This document shows positions 34,696 to 43,109 of a DNA stretch of 64,000 bases, in pieces (position 1 is the stretch's first letter; each line of letters opens with the position of its first letter). The notes under the pieces were generated by a model that made no database searches, was not told where the DNA came from, and saw only the letters and a list, made by a program, of their open reading frames with translations. Origin of the DNA: Autumnicola sp041679265 (GTDB taxonomy: Bacteria; Bacteroidota; Bacteroidia; Flavobacteriales; Flavobacteriaceae); NCBI RefSeq assembly GCF_041679265.1, contig NZ_JBGFSM010000013.1, forward strand, positions 62,001-126,000, given 5' to 3'. The position numbers and the translations under genes are program-made.

Positions 34696-34745
34696 AAATC
34701 CTTCTGAGAATTGGTTAAAATAGCCATTTCAGAAGGATTTTTTAT
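34696..34745 (+). terminator. Intrinsic terminator after sucD
   Basis: A 12-bp perfect stem, AAATCCTTCTGA (34696-34707) and TCAGAAGGATTT (34729-34740), followed by TTTATTTC. Confidence 0.85.
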
Positions 34746-34766
34746 TTCAGGCCTTTTAGCTTTTGC

Positions 34767-34774
34767 TATATTTG
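34767..34774 (+). promoter_or_regulatory. -7 box for fabG
   Basis: TATATTTG, 40 nt before the ATG. The leader contains the 10-bp palindrome GTATACGTATAC, a possible protein site. Confidence 0.55.
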
Positions 34775-34813
34775 AAGTTAAACTAGTATACGTATACTCT
34801 AATTTACAAATAC

Positions 34814-35560
34814 ATGAAACTTTTAGAAGGAAAAAATACAATTATCACCGGTGGAAGCCGTGGAATAGGAAGGGGAATTGCGAAGATTTTTGCTGAACAT
34901 GGAGCAAATGTGGCCTTTACATACGCCTCTTCCGCTAAAGCTGCAGAAGAGCTTGAAAAGGAACTTTCAGAAATGGGAATAAAGGCAAAGGGCTATCAAT
35001 CTAATGCCGCTAACTTTGAAGAGGCCCAGAAATTAATAAAAGAGGTAGTTGAAGATTTTGGTTCTATAGATGTTCTCGTGAACAATGCCGGGATCACTAA
35101 AGACAATTTGCTTATGCGTATGAGCGAAGAAGATTTTGACCAGGTGATTGAAGTGAACCTGAAGTCCATCTTTAATATGACCAAAGCCATCCAGCGTACG
35201 ATGCTGAAGCAAAGAAGCGGCAGCATTATTAATATGAGTTCTGTTGTAGGAGTTAAAGGAAATGCTGGTCAGGCCAATTATGCGGCCTCAAAGGCAGGGA
35301 TTATTGGGTTTTCTAAATCTATGGCCCTGGAACTAGGCTCGCGTAATATCCGTACCAATGTAATTGCACCCGGCTTTATAGAAACCGAAATGACGGAGAA
35401 GCTTGATGAGAAAGTGGTGCAGGGCTGGAGGGATGCCATACCGTTAAAAAGGGGAGGCACGCCTGAAGACATTGCGAACGCCTGTGTTTTTCTCGGCAGT
35501 GATTTGAGTACGTATGTTACCGGGCAGGTACTTCATGTAAATGGCGGCATGCTTACTTAA
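34814..35560 (+). CDS. fabG: 3-oxoacyl-ACP reductase FabG
   Basis: This 248-residue SDR has the NADPH loop TGGSRGIGRG (12-21), NNAG (90-93), a catalytic Ser near 142-143, Y156 and K160, and a C-terminal YVTGQVLHVNGGM. It reduces 3-oxoacyl-ACP in fatty acid elongation. Length and motifs are canonical for FabG rather than a generic SDR. It is transcribed from its own promoter and is followed by repeat-rich DNA before the VWA gene. Confidence 0.92.
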   Translation: MKLLEGKNTIITGGSRGIGRGIAKIFAEHGANVAFTYASSAKAAEELEKELSEMGIKAKGYQSNAANFEEAQKLIKEVVEDFGSIDVLVNNAGITKDNLLMRMSEEDFDQVIEVNLKSIFNMTKAIQRTMLKQRSGSIINMSSVVGVKGNAGQANYAASKAGIIGFSKSMALELGSRNIRTNVIAPGFIETEMTEKLDEKVVQGWRDAIPLKRGGTPEDIANACVFLGSDLSTYVTGQVLHVNGGMLT

Positions 35561-35662
35561 GAAGTGAGCCTTTAGAAGCTTGAAGTGCAAATATTTAAAA
35601 AAATGAAATGAAGAAATGCAGAAGAAAATTTACTGTAAAGGTTGTATGAGTTCCGGAAATCA

Positions 35663-35733
35663 CATTTCTAACCTTGCACTTAGCACTTTAGGTTTCGCAT
35701 TTCTAACCTCGTACTTCTAACCTCGTACTTCCA
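35663..35733. repeat. Ten-unit heptad repeat array ending at an ATG
   Basis: Ten consecutive 7-mers follow the pattern CATTTCT, AACCTTG, CACTTAG, CACTTTA, GGTTTCG, CATTTCT, AACCTCG, TACTTCT, AACCTCG, TACTTCC. One base then separates the array from the start codon at 35734. It is the longest array in the window. Confidence 0.75.
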
Positions 35734-37767
35734 ATGATAATTAGCGATATTTTATATATAACCCTGGCCGTTATTTTTGCGCTGGGGTTTGCTTTTTTTC
35801 AGTACCTGTACAAGAATAGAAGGAAGGGGAAAACCGCCTACATTTTCTTTTTTCTCAGGTTTTTGTCCATCTTTACGTTGTTATTATTACTGATTAATCC
35901 CAAAATAAGCTCTACTACTTTCAGCATTGAAAAGCCCGATCTTTTATTAGCCATAGATAATTCGGGATCTATAGCAAAACTTGAGCAGGAAGCTACGCTG
36001 CGCGATTTTGTTCAAAGACTTATAGAAAATGAAGAAATTCAGGAGCGTTTTAATATTCAGCAGTACAGTTTTGGAAAAAACCTTTCTGCAGAAGCAGGCC
36101 TGGATTTCAACGAGCCACAAACCGATATTTTCTCAGCATTAAACCAGCTGGATGAAATTAATAAAAATGCCAATTCTGCACTGGTATTAATTTCAGACGG
36201 AAACCAGAACATCGGGCGCGATTTCAGCTATTTTAAATCGGCAGGAAATACTTCCCTTTTTCCTGTATTGGTTGGGGACACCACCCGCTTTCTGGATCTC
36301 GATCTGGCAGCTCTAAATGTTAACCGCTATGCCTTTTTGAACAATCGCTTTCCCATAGAGGCCATAATCAATTATTCCGGGGAAGAACCTTTGGAAACAA
36401 GATTTGAGATCCGTTCAGGAGAAACTGTTTTATATACTGAAAATCTCAAATTTACTGCGGAAAATAATTCTGCGGTAGTCCATACTACTTTGCCTGCTTC
36501 GCGTCTTGGAGCATTAATCTATGAAGCTGAAGTTATTCCTGCTGCTACTGAAAAGAACAGGATCAATAATTCTGAAAAATTTGCGGTTGAAGTCATAGAT
36601 GAACGTACTAAAGTTCTTCTTCTTGCCACCACTCCTCATCCCGATCTTGGAGCCCTCAAAAAATCTATTGAAGCCAATGAACAGCGACAGGCAGAAATAA
36701 AATATTTAGACGATGTTGATGTTGATTTAAATGATTATCAACTGGTTATTATCTATCAGCCAAACCTTAACTTTAAATCTGTTTTTGAGAAAATAAAACA
36801 AAATAATCAGGATTATTTTATCATCACCGGTACTGAAACCGATTGGGATTTTTTAAATAACAACCAGGATCTTTTGGCGAAGGATGCTGCTTTTAAGGAA
36901 CAGGAAATTTTTGCGGTTCCCAATCCTGGTTTTAATAATTTTCAATTTGAAGATATAGGTTTTGAAGATTTTCCTCCCTTGCTTGACCAGTTTGGAACGG
37001 TGGAAATAACATCCAATTCGGTAGAACCTCTTTTATTTCAGAAAATTGAAGGAGTGGAAACCGGAGAGCCTTTGCTGGCCATTGCTGAAGGTTCTTCTTC
37101 AAGATCTGGCTTCCTAATGGGCGAAAATATCTGGAAGTGGCGTGCAGAATCTTTTCTTAAAAATCAGAATTTTGAAGAATTTGATACTTTCTTCGGAGAA
37201 ATAATTCAGAATTTTTCCTCTCAAAGCAGGAGGGAACGCTTGCGGATAGATTATGAATCTTTTTACTACGGGAATACTAATATTACAATTTTGGCCCAAT
37301 ACTTTGATGAAAATTATCAGTTTGACCCCAATGCCGTTTTAAACATCAAACTCAATCCCCAAAATGAGGAAGCTATAGAAGCTCCTCTGTTGCTTCGCAA
37401 TAATCATTATGAAGTGGATCTGGGCAATCTGGAACCGGGAGAGTACAATTTTGAGGTAAATGTAGGGAATACTGCTTTTTCAAAATCGGGCAATTTCACG
37501 GTGGTAGAATTTAATGTGGAGCAACAGTTTGCTTCGGCCAATCTGGACAAATTTAAACTGCTGGCCAACACTAATGGCACAAAGATATATTTTCCAGAGA
37601 ACGCCTCAGGCTTAATCCGGGATCTGCTTCAGAATAAAGGTCTTACCCCGCTTCAGAAAAGCCATGAAAAAACAGTACCTTTGATCGACTGGTATTATTT
37701 GCTGTTCCTGTTGGTGTTACTTCTGGCAGGGGAATGGTTTTACAGAAAATATACCGGTTTAATTTAA
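35734..37767 (+). CDS. VWA-domain membrane protein
   Basis: This 677-residue protein has two N-terminal membrane helices (about 5-22 and 38-58) and a von Willebrand A domain with the MIDAS motif DNSGS (near 76-80) and the later LISDGNQN. A long beta-rich exported region follows, and a C-terminal helix (YYLLFLLVLLLAGEWFYRK) closes it. Such proteins are related to BatA/BatB-type or glutamine-amidotransferase-like envelope proteins of Bacteroidota; the function is unknown. The start codon directly follows the heptad array. The next gene begins about 10 nt later. Confidence 0.8.
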   Translation: MIISDILYITLAVIFALGFAFFQYLYKNRRKGKTAYIFFFLRFLSIFTLLLLLINPKISSTTFSIEKPDLLLAIDNSGSIAKLEQEATLRDFVQRLIENEEIQERFNIQQYSFGKNLSAEAGLDFNEPQTDIFSALNQLDEINKNANSALVLISDGNQNIGRDFSYFKSAGNTSLFPVLVGDTTRFLDLDLAALNVNRYAFLNNRFPIEAIINYSGEEPLETRFEIRSGETVLYTENLKFTAENNSAVVHTTLPASRLGALIYEAEVIPAATEKNRINNSEKFAVEVIDERTKVLLLATTPHPDLGALKKSIEANEQRQAEIKYLDDVDVDLNDYQLVIIYQPNLNFKSVFEKIKQNNQDYFIITGTETDWDFLNNNQDLLAKDAAFKEQEIFAVPNPGFNNFQFEDIGFEDFPPLLDQFGTVEITSNSVEPLLFQKIEGVETGEPLLAIAEGSSSRSGFLMGENIWKWRAESFLKNQNFEEFDTFFGEIIQNFSSQSRRERLRIDYESFYYGNTNITILAQYFDENYQFDPNAVLNIKLNPQNEEAIEAPLLLRNNHYEVDLGNLEPGEYNFEVNVGNTAFSKSGNFTVVEFNVEQQFASANLDKFKLLANTNGTKIYFPENASGLIRDLLQNKGLTPLQKSHEKTVPLIDWYYLLFLLVLLLAGEWFYRKYTGLI

Positions 37768-37777
37768 ATTGCGAAGT

Positions 37778-38581
37778 ATGGAAAAGAGTTTGAAAAACCA
37801 GGTGGCCCTGGTTACCGGGGGAAGTTCCGGCCTGGGCCAGAGTATTTGTATTTTCCTGGCAAGGGCCGGGGCAAAGGTGGCGGTGAATTATCACAGCGAT
37901 GAAGCAGGCGCTAAGTTTACGGTAGATACCATCAAAAACGAAGGGGGAGAGGCTTTCGCTTTGCAGGCAGATGTTGGAGACGAGCAATCTGTGGAAGAAA
38001 TGTTTGAAAAGGTCTTTACCAAATATAATAATCTTGATATCCTGGTAAGTAATGCCGGGATTCAAAAAGATGCTCCTTTAGATGAAATGACATTAAAAGA
38101 CTGGGAGCTGGTAATTAAAACCAATCTCACCGGTGCTTTTTTATGTTCCCGTTTAGCCGTACGCTATTTTCTTAAGCGCGGCGTGGTGGAGGGCATAAGC
38201 AAATCTGCCGGGAAAATCATTTTTATGAGTTCTGTTCATCAGGAAATCCCGTGGGCGGGCCATATTAATTATGCCGCTGCCAAAGGAGGCCTTACAGAGT
38301 TTATGAGGACCTTATCCCAGGAAGTGGCCAATAAGTTAATAAGGGTGAATAGTATTGCCCCGGGAGCCATTAAAACGGCTATTAATGAAAATGTATGGAA
38401 AGATGAAAAGCAGGTGATTGAGCTTTTAAAACTAATTCCATATAACCGCCTGGGAGAGCCGGAAGATGTGGCTGAAGTTGCCTTATGGCTGGCTTCAGAT
38501 AAATCTGAATATGTAAATGGAACCACTATTTTTGTAGACGGCGGCATGTCCCTTTACCCAGGTTTTATAGGAAACGGATAA
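37778..38581 (+). CDS. Short-chain dehydrogenase, glucose 1-dehydrogenase-like
   Basis: This 267-residue classical SDR has TGGSSGLGQS (cofactor loop), NYHSDE after strand 2 (suggesting NADP preference), SNAG, and the catalytic Ser-Tyr-Lys as SSVHQE plus HINYAAAKGG. It ends FVDGGMSLYPGF. This resembles glucose/ribitol dehydrogenase-like SDRs; the substrate is not certain. The frame opens at a TTG (37769), but the ATG at 37778 is preferred. It is co-transcribed with the VWA gene and probably with the prohibitin-like gene. Confidence 0.85.
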   Translation: MEKSLKNQVALVTGGSSGLGQSICIFLARAGAKVAVNYHSDEAGAKFTVDTIKNEGGEAFALQADVGDEQSVEEMFEKVFTKYNNLDILVSNAGIQKDAPLDEMTLKDWELVIKTNLTGAFLCSRLAVRYFLKRGVVEGISKSAGKIIFMSSVHQEIPWAGHINYAAAKGGLTEFMRTLSQEVANKLIRVNSIAPGAIKTAINENVWKDEKQVIELLKLIPYNRLGEPEDVAEVALWLASDKSEYVNGTTIFVDGGMSLYPGFIGNG

Positions 38582-38614
38582 CCCTGAATTAAATTTATCA
38601 ACTAAATATTTTAA

Positions 38615-39430
38615 ATGGAAAGATTACCTAAGATTGCAATCCCCTTATTTATTGTTGTAGTATTCGTCATTATACTTTTGGCGAAATCTACGGTTACCAT
38701 AGGATCCGGAGAGGCCGGAGTACTTTATAAAACCTTTGGAGGCGGGGTAGTTACAGATGAACCTCCGTTAAGTGAAGGGTTTCACATTGTTGCCCCGTGG
38801 AATAAAGTTTTTGTTTATGAAGTGCGCCAGCAGTCTATAGATGAAGAAATGAACGTACTTTCTTCTAACGGGCTGGAAATTAATCTTGATGCTTCGGTGT
38901 GGTTTCAACCGGCTTATGAAGATTTAGGCAAATTGCATAAAGAAAAAAGTGAAGCTTATATAGAACGCTTATTGCAACCTGCAGTGAGATCTGCTGCCCG
39001 TGCCGTGGTGGGAAGGTATAATCCCGAACAATTGTACTCCAGCAAAAGAGAGGCCATCCAGAAGGAAATTCTGGAAGAAACCCAGATCCTGCTCCGGGAG
39101 CAGTATGTGCAGGTTAATGAGGTGCTGGTGCGGGATGTTTCTTTGCCTTCAACAATTAAAGAAGCTATAGAAAGAAAGTTAAGGCAGGAGCAGGAATCCC
39201 TGGAATACGAATACCGCCTTACCAAAGCACAGCAGGAAGCAGAGCGCCAGCGAATAGATGCTGAAGGTAAAGCACGCGCCAACAGGATTTTAAGTGAATC
39301 TTTAACCGACAAGGTTTTGCAGGAAAAAGGCATACAGGCTACTTTAGAATTAGCAAAATCCAACAACGCAAAAACAGTGATTATTGGCTCCGGGGAAAGT
39401 GGAATGCCGGTAATCCTTGGAAGCAATTAG
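38615..39430 (+). CDS. Prohibitin/SPFH-family membrane protein
   Basis: This 271-residue protein has one N-terminal helix (IPLFIVVVFVIILLA) and then an SPFH domain (GEAGVLYKTFGGGV, LSEGFHIVAPWNKVFVYEVRQQ). A long coiled coil (about 175-235, KLRQEQESLEYEYRLTKAQQ) and a short tail follow. SPFH proteins assemble into large membrane rings that organise lipids and hold proteases such as FtsH. No partner protease is nearby. The gap after it holds the his promoter. Confidence 0.88.
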   Translation: MERLPKIAIPLFIVVVFVIILLAKSTVTIGSGEAGVLYKTFGGGVVTDEPPLSEGFHIVAPWNKVFVYEVRQQSIDEEMNVLSSNGLEINLDASVWFQPAYEDLGKLHKEKSEAYIERLLQPAVRSAARAVVGRYNPEQLYSSKREAIQKEILEETQILLREQYVQVNEVLVRDVSLPSTIKEAIERKLRQEQESLEYEYRLTKAQQEAERQRIDAEGKARANRILSESLTDKVLQEKGIQATLELAKSNNAKTVIIGSGESGMPVILGSN

Positions 39431-39460
39431 AAAAATATTTCATAAAAAATAAAAAGCTGT

Positions 39461-39490
39461 TTTGCTTTTTAAATTTTATGTTTAGATTTG
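39461..39490 (+). promoter_or_regulatory. Promoter of the histidine operon
   Basis: TTTG (39461-39464), 18 bp, TAGATTTG (39483-39490). The transcript would begin within a few bases of the leader peptide ATG at 39499, so the leader peptide is nearly leaderless. Confidence 0.7.
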
Positions 39491-39498
39491 TGCAGGTT

Positions 39499-39558
39499 AT
39501 GAAAGCAAATCAATTACATCACCACCATCATATTTACTTCTGCGCTCAGGCGAGGTAA
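39499..39558 (+). CDS. hisL: his operon leader peptide
   Basis: This 19-residue ORF reads MKANQLHHHHHIYFCAQAR, with five consecutive His codons (CAT CAC CAC CAT CAT). It lies just after the promoter and before a strong terminator, with hisG 147 nt further on. This is the classic layout of ribosome-mediated attenuation: low His-tRNA stalls the ribosome on the His run and changes folding of the leader. It is not homologous in sequence to the E. coli HisL beyond the His run. Confidence 0.88.
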   Translation: MKANQLHHHHHIYFCAQAR

Positions 39559-39626
39559 GTTTGGTATGCTGTAATTTTTACCATATTAAAACCCGTTTGA
39601 GCTATTCAAACGGGTTTTTTGTTTTG
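39559..39626 (+). promoter_or_regulatory. his attenuator: terminator and candidate alternative stem
   Basis: The terminator is a 13-bp perfect stem, AAAACCCGTTTGA (39588-39600) and TCAAACGGGTTTT (39606-39618), with a T-run. An earlier hairpin pairs TTTGGTATG (39560-39568) with CATATTAAA (39582-39590) and takes three bases of the terminator's 5' arm. AATTACA (39512-39518), in the His region, can pair with TGTAATT (39570-39576). These are candidates for the switching stems; the exact antiterminator is uncertain. Confidence 0.75.
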
Positions 39627-39704
39627 TATAATTCAGTTGCAGTATTAAAGATATTGCTTTTTTAAAATTGTTGAAATAAGTTCAGCAGAGGAAAAATTAA
39701 AAAA

Positions 39705-40568
39705 ATGAGTAAAGAAAAATTAAGAATAGCAATTCAAAAGTCGGGGCGGCTTAATGAGGATTCCCTTAAAATCTTGAAAGATGCTGGAATTTCTATAGAT
39801 AATGGCAAGGAACAGCTCAAAGCTTCGGCACGCAATTTCCCATTGGAAGTGATGTACCTCAGGAATGGCGATATTCCGCAGTACCTGAGAGACGGGGTGG
39901 TAGATGCAGCCATTATTGGTGAAAATGTGCTTATAGAGAAAGGCAAAGATATCATCCAGGGAGAAAAACTTGGTTTTTCGAAATGTAGGGTTTCACTGGC
40001 TGTTCCAAAATCTATGAAATACAGGGGTATTGAAGATCTTAATGGGAAAAAAATTGCTACTTCCTATCCAAATACCGTAAATGAATTCCTGGAAAAAAAG
40101 GGAATCACGGCAGAGCTTCATATCATTAATGGTTCTGTGGAAATTGCTCCTAATATTGGACTTGCCGATGGGATTTGCGATATCGTTTCCAGCGGGAGTA
40201 CCTTGTTTAAGAATAACCTGAAGGAAGTAGAGGTAATGCTTAAAAGCGAGGCGGTTTTAGCCATATCTCCACAGATTTCTTCGGAAAGAAAACAGATTCT
40301 GGAAAAGCTGCAGTTCAGGATAAAATCGGTACTTAATGCCCGCACCTCTAAATACATTTTGCTGAATGCCCCAAATGAGCATCTGGAACAAATAATCAAA
40401 TTACTTCCCGGGATGCGCAGCCCAACGGTTTTGCCTTTAGCTGAAGAAGGATGGAGCTCGGTACATACTGTTATAAACGAAGAACGCTTTTGGGAAGTTA
40501 TAGATGAACTGAAGAATAGTGGCGCTGAAGGAATCCTGGTTGCGCCTATTGAAAAAATGGTCATGTAG
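39705..40568 (+). CDS. hisG: ATP phosphoribosyltransferase, long form
   Basis: This 287-residue HisG catalyses the first step of histidine synthesis (ATP plus PRPP). It starts LRIAIQKSGRLNEDSLKILKDAGI, has SSGSTLFKNN for PRPP phosphate binding, and carries the C-terminal ACT-like regulatory domain (about 210-287, LPGMRSPTVLPLAEEGWSSVHTV). It is therefore the long homohexameric form, feedback-inhibited by histidine and independent of HisZ. It is the first structural gene behind the attenuator. Confidence 0.96.
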   Translation: MSKEKLRIAIQKSGRLNEDSLKILKDAGISIDNGKEQLKASARNFPLEVMYLRNGDIPQYLRDGVVDAAIIGENVLIEKGKDIIQGEKLGFSKCRVSLAVPKSMKYRGIEDLNGKKIATSYPNTVNEFLEKKGITAELHIINGSVEIAPNIGLADGICDIVSSGSTLFKNNLKEVEVMLKSEAVLAISPQISSERKQILEKLQFRIKSVLNARTSKYILLNAPNEHLEQIIKLLPGMRSPTVLPLAEEGWSSVHTVINEERFWEVIDELKNSGAEGILVAPIEKMVM

Positions 40569-40599
40569 ACGCAATTTCAGAAAATTCAAATATTAGATT

Positions 40600-41883
40600 A
40601 TGAATAAAATATACAATCCCGAACCTTCAGAATGGCTGGAAATTTTAAAGCGTCCAACCAAAACTGTTGAAGATATTGAAGAAACGGTCAACCAGATTTT
40701 TTCTGAAGTGATTAAAAACGGGGATGCGGCCATTGAAAAATATACCGAGCTTTTTGACGGGTTTAAACCGGAAGAAACACGGGTTACGGCAATGGAAACA
40801 GATGATGCCAGAAATAAACTTTCCCAGGAACTTAAGGACGCTATTTTCCTCGCTAAAACCAATATTGAAAAGTTTCATGCCGCCCAGAAAACGGAAGTGG
40901 TAAGGTTAGAAACCACTGCCGGCGTAGAATGCTGGCAGGAGAAGCGCCCTATTCAAAAAGTAGGATTGTATATTCCGGGGGGCACGGCGCCTTTATTTTC
41001 AACAATTTTAATGCTTGCCGTTCCCGCTGCACTTGCGGGTTGCAAGGAAGTGGTATTGTGCACGCCGCCCGATACAAAGGGAAATGTGCATCCTGCTATT
41101 TTATACACGGCCGATTTATGCGGAATCACCCGAATTCATAAAGTTGGGGGGATTCAGGCGATTGCAGGAATGACTTTTGGCACCGAGACCATCCCGAAAG
41201 TTTATAAAATATTTGGCCCCGGCAACCAGTTTGTGACGGTGGCGAAACAGCTGGCCACAAGGCATAATGTAGCGATAGATATGCCGGCCGGTCCTTCAGA
41301 ACTACTGGTGGTGGCAGATGAGGCAGCCAACGCGGCCTTTGTGGCTTCAGATTTACTGAGCCAGGCCGAGCATGGAGCAGATAGCCAGGTGATCCTGGTT
41401 TCCACTTCAAAAGATCTGATTAATAATGTTGAAAAGGAAGTAGAAAATCAGTTAAAAGAACTTCCCCGGAAGGAAATTGCTGGAAAAGCTATAGAAAATT
41501 CCAAGTTGATCTATGTGGAAAATAAGGAAACAGCACTGGAGCTAATTAATGAATATGGCCCGGAACATTTTATTATTTGTACGGTTAATAATGACTTTTA
41601 TGCTGAAAATGTGCAAAATGCCGGCTCTGTTTTTATAGGCAATTACACGCCGGAAAGTGCGGGAGATTATGCTTCGGGCACTAATCATACCTTACCCACC
41701 AATGGTTATGCCAAGCAGTATAGCGGGGTTAACCTGGACAGTTTTATGAAAAGTATGACTTTTCAAAAAATTTCAGAAAGCGGAATAAAAGCAATTGGCC
41801 CGGCAATAGAAGTAATGGCTGATGCTGAAGGTTTGCAGGCTCATAAAAACGCGGTGAGTCTAAGATTGAAGAAATTAAGTTAA
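40600..41883 (+). CDS. hisD: Histidinol dehydrogenase
   Basis: This 427-residue zinc enzyme oxidises histidinol to histidine. Visible marks are VGLYIPGGTAPLFSTILM, KIFGPGNQFVTVAK, IDMPAGPSELLV, the signature DLLSQAEHGADSQV with zinc and catalytic residues, and YGPEHFII near the C-terminus. The length is typical. It lies 31 nt behind hisG. A small hairpin follows in the 143-nt gap to hisC. Confidence 0.96.
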   Translation: MNKIYNPEPSEWLEILKRPTKTVEDIEETVNQIFSEVIKNGDAAIEKYTELFDGFKPEETRVTAMETDDARNKLSQELKDAIFLAKTNIEKFHAAQKTEVVRLETTAGVECWQEKRPIQKVGLYIPGGTAPLFSTILMLAVPAALAGCKEVVLCTPPDTKGNVHPAILYTADLCGITRIHKVGGIQAIAGMTFGTETIPKVYKIFGPGNQFVTVAKQLATRHNVAIDMPAGPSELLVVADEAANAAFVASDLLSQAEHGADSQVILVSTSKDLINNVEKEVENQLKELPRKEIAGKAIENSKLIYVENKETALELINEYGPEHFIICTVNNDFYAENVQNAGSVFIGNYTPESAGDYASGTNHTLPTNGYAKQYSGVNLDSFMKSMTFQKISESGIKAIGPAIEVMADAEGLQAHKNAVSLRLKKLS

Positions 41884-41945
41884 TATATCAATTTGAAAAT
41901 GTGATAATCTGAAAATGGATGATATGTCAGGCTTTATAGTTTCGT

Positions 41946-41972
41946 GATGCTAAATTTGTCTTAGCATCTTTT
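41946..41972 (+). terminator. Weak terminator-like hairpin between hisD and hisC
   Basis: GATGCTAA (41946-41953) and TTAGCATC (41961-41968) form an 8-bp stem with a 7-nt loop, followed by TTTT only. It could cause partial termination or processing inside the operon. Confidence 0.4.
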
Positions 41973-42026
41973 AACGGCAAATAAAAAACTCAATTAATTA
42001 CGAAGTGTCAAATTTGAAGAAAATCA

Positions 42027-43079
42027 ATGCAGCCTAAAAAGTTCAACATTAATTATTTAGTACGTCCTAATGTAAAGGATCTGAAACCTTATTCTTCCGC
42101 CAGGGACGAATACCAGAGCACCGGTAATGCAATGGTTTTTCTGGATGCCAATGAAAATCCGTTTCAAACCGACGTAAATCGCTATCCCGATCCGCAGCAA
42201 CGCAATCTTAAAGAGGAACTGGCGAAAATTAAAGCTGTGGATGCCGGGAATATTTTGTTGGGAAATGGCAGCGATGAAGTTTTAGACCTATTATTTAGGG
42301 CGTTCTGTGAACCGGGAGCAGATAATGTGATCACTTTACCGCCTACTTACGGGATGTACAAAGTGTTGGCAAATATCAACAATATTGAGAACAGGGAAAT
42401 ATTGCTTACTGCCGACTTTGAACCGGATGTGGATAAAATTCTGCAAACCGCAGATGAGCGCACTAAAATGACCTTTTTATGCTCCCCGAATAATCCTACG
42501 GGTAATTCTTTTTCAGAAGAAAATATTGAGAGGCTTCTTGAGAATTTTAACGGGCTCATAATTATTGATGAAGCGTATATCGATTTTTCCGCGAAGGAAA
42601 GCTGGCTTAAAAAATTGGAAAAATATCCTAATCTGGTAGTTACCCAAACGTTGTCCAAAGCTTTCGGAATGGCAGGAATCAGGTTAGGAATCTGCTATGC
42701 TTCCGAAGAGATTATTCAGATTCTTAATAAAATTAAACCACCCTACAACGTAAACGAACTTACCCAGCAGCGTGCTTTAAGCCGAATTATAAATAAAGAA
42801 GTATTAAATTTGGAAATAGCTGATATTCTGGAAGAAAGAAGCACGGTATTTAAAGCTTTGGATGAAGTGAAATACATTGAAAAGATTTATCCTTCAGATG
42901 CTAATTTCATTCTGGTAAAAGTAGACAATGCTACAAAAAGATATGAGGAATTGCTCCGCCAAGGGATCGTGATTCGTAACCGCACTACCCAGCCTCTTTG
43001 TGAAAATAGCCTGCGTTTTACGATTGGTACAAAAGAAGAAAACAGAAAATTAATAGCAGCGCTTAAGGAGATTAGTTAA
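42027..43079 (+). CDS. hisC: Histidinol-phosphate aminotransferase
   Basis: This 350-residue fold-type I PLP enzyme has LDANENPF, the lysine in TQTLSKAFGMAGIRLG that binds PLP, SPNNPTGN, IIDEAYIDF and the C-terminal RFTIGTKEEN. It transfers an amino group from glutamate to imidazole acetol phosphate. It is a normal member of the his operon order G-D-C-B. Confidence 0.95.
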   Translation: MQPKKFNINYLVRPNVKDLKPYSSARDEYQSTGNAMVFLDANENPFQTDVNRYPDPQQRNLKEELAKIKAVDAGNILLGNGSDEVLDLLFRAFCEPGADNVITLPPTYGMYKVLANINNIENREILLTADFEPDVDKILQTADERTKMTFLCSPNNPTGNSFSEENIERLLENFNGLIIIDEAYIDFSAKESWLKKLEKYPNLVVTQTLSKAFGMAGIRLGICYASEEIIQILNKIKPPYNVNELTQQRALSRIINKEVLNLEIADILEERSTVFKALDEVKYIEKIYPSDANFILVKVDNATKRYEELLRQGIVIRNRTTQPLCENSLRFTIGTKEENRKLIAALKEIS

Positions 43080-43109
43080 TCATCTTACTTCAGAAAAGAC
43101 AATTCGACT

